Shown here: piece by piece, positions 16,192 to 18,765 of the stretch
Position numbering within the stretch: the stretch's first letter is position 1
How the letters are laid out: the number at the start of each line of letters is the position of its first letter
From: JBEIDK01 sp040383485
GTDB taxonomy: Bacteria > Bacteroidota > Bacteroidia > UBA4408
Assembly: GCA_040383485.1 (NCBI GenBank)
Contig: JBEIDK010000054.1
Span: 1 to 18,765, forward strand
Direction: 5' to 3'
DNA length: 18,765 bases
Program-made: the position numbers and the translations under genes
The notes under the pieces: model-generated
Told to the model about the DNA's origin: nothing
The model's input: only the letters and a program-made list of their open reading frames with translations
Databases searched by the model: none

Positions 16192-17646
16192 TCAATAGTA
16201 TCGTTGACGAACAACATTTGAGATTTGCTTAGCCAATCTAATTACTTGTCTTGTATATCCATATTCATTATCATACCAAACATAGAGTACCATATTCCTA
16301 CCATCTTTTGAAACAATAGTTGCTGGACTATCAAAAATAGAAGGACAAGGGTTGCCAACACAATCGCTGCTAACTAATTCATTACTGAATGAGTATTGAA
16401 TTTGTTCCACCAAGTCGCCGTTTAGTGCTGCATTGCGCATTATTTCATTTACTTCTTTAATATTAGTTTCTTTAGTAACTGTTAAGTTCATAATTGCTAA
16501 AGATACGTTAGGGGTTGGAACACGAACAGCATTTCCAGTGAGCTTTCCGGCTAAAAATGGCAACACTTTACTTACTGCCTTATCAGCACCGGTTTCAGTA
16601 ATTACCAAATTTACTGCGGCACTTCTACCTCTTCGGAATTTAGGATGATAATTATCTAGTAAATTTTGGTCATTTGTATATGAATGAACAGTTTCAATAT
16701 GTCCTCTTTCAATGGTATAATTATCTGAAATAACCTTTAATACTGGCACAATTGCATTCGTTGTGCAAGATGCTGCTGAAAAAATAGTTTCATTATCATC
16801 AATAGCACTATTTACACCAAAAACAATATTTGGGACATCTCCGCTAGCAGGAGCGGTAAGTAATACCTTTGAAACACCTTTTGCCTTTTTATGTTGTTCT
16901 AAATCTTCACGATTACGGGCAATACCAGTATTGTCAATCAATAATGCATCATTGATATCAAATGAAGTATAATCCAAATCCCAAGGATTCTTAGCAGCAA
17001 GCATCAGAATTGTATGACCATTTGCTATAATTGCTTTTTTCTCATAATCTACAATTACAGGGCCAGGAAATGGACCATGCACTGAGTCGCTTCTTAAAAG
17101 GTCAGCACGTTTTTCAATATCTTGGTCACTATTACTACGAGTTACAATGGCTCTTAAACGTAATTGCTCTCCTTTACCGGCTTGAGAAATTAACTCACGC
17201 GCTGCAATACGTCCAATACGTCCAAACCCATAAAGAATTACATCTTTTGGTGTAATATGCTGAGTATTGCCAAGCAAACCATTTAGTTGTTTACTTACAA
17301 ATTCTTGCACTGTTATTCCAGAATCTTTCACAGTAAGCCATTCGCCAGATAACTTACCAATATCAATTTTTGAAGGAGTTAAATTTGCTAATGCATTAAT
17401 TTCTCTTGCAATCGCTAAGGTATCATTAACATTGATAGGCTGGTTAACCACATTCATTGCATAGTTGTGTAAGTTCATTATTTCACTTGCACTTCTATCA
17501 ACCAATTGATTTCTAAACAATACCAACTCTATTGATTTGTCAAACCATAATGAGCCAACTTCATGAATCAGTTCAACTGCGCTTTTTTCAAGTTCAACCC
17601 AGTTATGAAGATTTACTTCATATTCATTTTTTTCTAAAACTGCCAT
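16192..17646 (-). CDS. gap: Glyceraldehyde-3-phosphate dehydrogenase, long form
   Basis: This enzyme converts glyceraldehyde 3-phosphate and phosphate to 1,3-bisphosphoglycerate with NAD(P) in glycolysis/gluconeogenesis. At 484 residues it is ~140 longer than the usual form, all of it an N-terminal helical extension (1-133). The Rossmann motif LYGFGRIGR starts at 138. The catalytic Cys294 sits in AASCTTNAIVP, the base His321 in HSYTNDQ, and RRGRSAAVNLVITETGADKAV and PTPNVSL follow as in other GAPDHs. The C-terminal region has WYDNEYGYTRQV. Long GAPDHs of this type are known in Bacteroidota and some proteobacteria alongside the short enzyme; whether this one runs in the glycolytic or gluconeogenic direction cannot be read from the sequence. 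Cofactor preference is unassigned. Confidence 0.95.
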   Translation of the reverse strand: MAVLEKNEYEVNLHNWVELEKSAVELIHEVGSLWFDKSIELVLFRNQLVDRSASEIMNLHNYAMNVVNQPINVNDTLAIAREINALANLTPSKIDIGKLSGEWLTVKDSGITVQEFVSKQLNGLLGNTQHITPKDVILYGFGRIGRIAARELISQAGKGEQLRLRAIVTRSNSDQDIEKRADLLRSDSVHGPFPGPVIVDYEKKAIIANGHTILMLAAKNPWDLDYTSFDINDALLIDNTGIARNREDLEQHKKAKGVSKVLLTAPASGDVPNIVFGVNSAIDDNETIFSAASCTTNAIVPVLKVISDNYTIERGHIETVHSYTNDQNLLDNYHPKFRRGRSAAVNLVITETGADKAVSKVLPFLAGKLTGNAVRVPTPNVSLAIMNLTVTKETNIKEVNEIMRNAALNGDLVEQIQYSFSNELVSSDCVGNPCPSIFDSPATIVSKDGRNMVLYVWYDNEYGYTRQVIRLAKQISNVVRQRYY

Positions 17647-17900
17647 ATTTTATTAATTTAAAAGTGTGGCAAAAGTATAATAATAATTATGTTTTTCGAT
17701 TGAAAAAGACTGATTTATTTAATGTTCTAGAACCATTATAATAAATGGGTTTTGTCAATTGTACACCTAGAAAGTCACACGTTTTTGGTAATAAAAAGGT
17801 ATAAAAAAACCTTGAGAACAATTTTTTTTAAGTGTTTTTTACACTGGCTTCTTACAAAGCACTAAATTATTATTTATACAAAAAAGAGTGATTCTAATTA
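17647..17900. other. Intergenic region upstream of gap
   Basis: These ~250 A+T-rich bases lie between the gap start and the last stop codon of the pseudogene. Apart from the candidate gap -7 element I see only weak hairpins: AAGGT/ACCTT near 17796-17813 and AGTGT/ACACT at 17831-17845. The first, read on the minus strand, is followed by a short T run and might end pseudogene transcripts. I see no gene, RNA or mobile-element signature here. Confidence 0.5.
17670..17677 (-). promoter_or_regulatory. Candidate -7 element of the gap promoter
   Basis: TACTTTTG on the minus strand matches the Bacteroidota -7 consensus TAnnTTTG exactly and lies ~23 bases upstream of the gap ATG. The matching -33 TTG is not clear, so the call rests on the -7 box and its position. 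Confidence 0.45.
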
Positions 17901-18765
17901 TTAGTTTTTTCTAGAAGTTTTAGAAATGCTAACCGGAGTAATTTTTACTTGATAAATACCTTATGCAAAATCGCTACCAAAAGTTATTCTCTCATTTGGA
18001 GCTAAATTATCTTGATGGTAAACTTCCTTGTCTTCCGTATTAAACAATTGTTCAAAACTTAATTCATCTGTACCTGAACTAAATGTAAAATTATATTCAT
18101 TCGCAGAAGGATTAGGGTGAACAATAAATTCTAAGTCTAGAATAATTGCGTCTATTACAACTTCGTTTTCATAAGGCAATTCTTCACTATTATTATTGCT
18201 TGCAATACGATTTGAAAAGCCCCCACAAATTTGATGACAAGCACTTAGCTTATATTGAGAATTGCATAAAAACGAACTTGCTTGGCTTAAACCCACATTA
18301 CGCATTAGAAATTCTATTACAACGCAAAACCCCTTCAAAATATGAAGTAAACAACTTTTTCTCATGCATCATATATTATATATGATTTATTCGTAAAAGT
18401 TCATATTTTATTGGGCTTTGGCGCTTCACTACGAACCCCTAACGCGTAATCTGGGTTAAAAGAATTGAATAAGTGTTTTAACCTGCACTTGTTGTTCTAC
18501 ACATATACATTGGTCACTTAATAAAGTTATATCAGTTGGACACGCAATTGTTGGAAGCTGATTATCTAAAACGTATACTATTTGAGAATAAGTTTTTGAA
18601 TTTCCATTAACATCGGTTACTGTTCAAACAACAGTTCTGTTATAAATATTATACATTGGAGGGGCACTGTTAGTAATTGAAAAAAACTCCACAATTATCG
18701 GATACGATTGGAACATCTAAATTGAAAGATGCAAAACATATTCCTTCATCTACAAAATGGTCTGA
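17901..18765 (-). pseudogene. Decayed 3' end of an HYR-repeat, T9SS-secreted protein gene
   Basis: Read on the minus strand from the window edge, the frame gives sequence ending DVPIVSDNCGV, typical of an HYR domain. A T7 tract (18680-18686 on plus) then shifts the frame; removing one T restores GVFSITNSAPP. A TGA at 18626-18624 replaces the expected Trp in RTVV(W)TVTDVNGNS. The frame continues through VLDNQLPTIACPTDITLL and stops at 18458-18456. About 90 bases with several stops follow. From 18365 the same frame is open again and leads to VHPNPSANEYNFTFSSGTD and APNERITFGSDFA, a T9SS sorting domain, broken by a TAA at 17963-17961. Downstream in frame are GIYQVKITPVSISKTSRKN and a stop at 17901. 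The intact ancestor would have been a large surface adhesin-like protein. Independent lesions argue for decay, not a single sequencing error. The 134-residue open frame at 18365-17961 is probably not a functional gene. Confidence 0.8.

Noticed and set aside
17961..18365. 134-codon minus-strand open frame as an intact small gene
   Set aside because: Its C-terminal half is a truncated T9SS sorting domain that resumes in frame after the stop, and it has no signal peptide-like start or promoter. It is better explained as part of the pseudogene.
18146..18385. 79-codon plus-strand open frame
   Set aside because: It is antisense to recognisable sorting-domain remnants and has no conserved features.

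Overview
The window is A+T-rich chromosomal DNA from a member of the phylum Bacteroidota. Evidence for this includes secreted proteins ending in type IX secretion system (T9SS) C-terminal sorting domains, a GWxTD-domain protein, a helix-hairpin-helix/beta-barrel protein, a long-form GAPDH of the type found in Bacteroidota, DnaK with the DCGGGTHDVS variant, and a TAnnTTTG-type -7 element before gap. The order or genus cannot be fixed from the sequence.

Layout. 2-2032 (+) is the 3' part of a large secreted beta-propeller (BNR/sortilin-like) protein with a T9SS sorting domain. 2156-4433 (+) holds a secreted SPOR-domain protein with a duplicated N-terminal domain, followed closely by NAD kinase (nadK). 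4583-6490 (+) is dnaK, alone without grpE or dnaJ. It is preceded by a sigma-54-like -24/-12 promoter and a TTGTCA/TGACAA inverted repeat, and followed by a clear intrinsic terminator. 6621-8147 (+) is an exported PQQ-like propeller protein of unknown role. Three minus-strand genes follow. In transcription order they are recA (12821-11781, with a strong terminator), an HhH/outer-membrane beta-barrel protein (11676-9571) and a GT4-like glycosyltransferase (9518-8268). The divergent recA/GWxTD intergenic region carries a nested palindrome. 13057-16048 (+) encodes a GWxTD-domain protein and a secreted von Willebrand A (vWA) protein. 17646-16192 (-) is a long GAPDH.

The right end (18765-17901, minus strand) is the decayed 3' end of a second T9SS-secreted gene. 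HYR-repeat sequence broken by a homopolymer frameshift and a TGG-to-TGA nonsense codon is followed by a short stop-riddled stretch, then a sorting domain with an in-frame TAA just before its last beta strand.

Most of the window is ordinary housekeeping genes (nadK, dnaK, recA, gap) mixed with cell-envelope and secreted proteins. I see no CRISPR array, insertion sequence, tRNA, rRNA or defence system. The best leads are the dnaK promoter architecture, the multiply lesioned HYR/T9SS pseudogene, the nested palindrome upstream of recA, and the duplicated domain fused to SPOR. None of these alone amounts to a new biological system.
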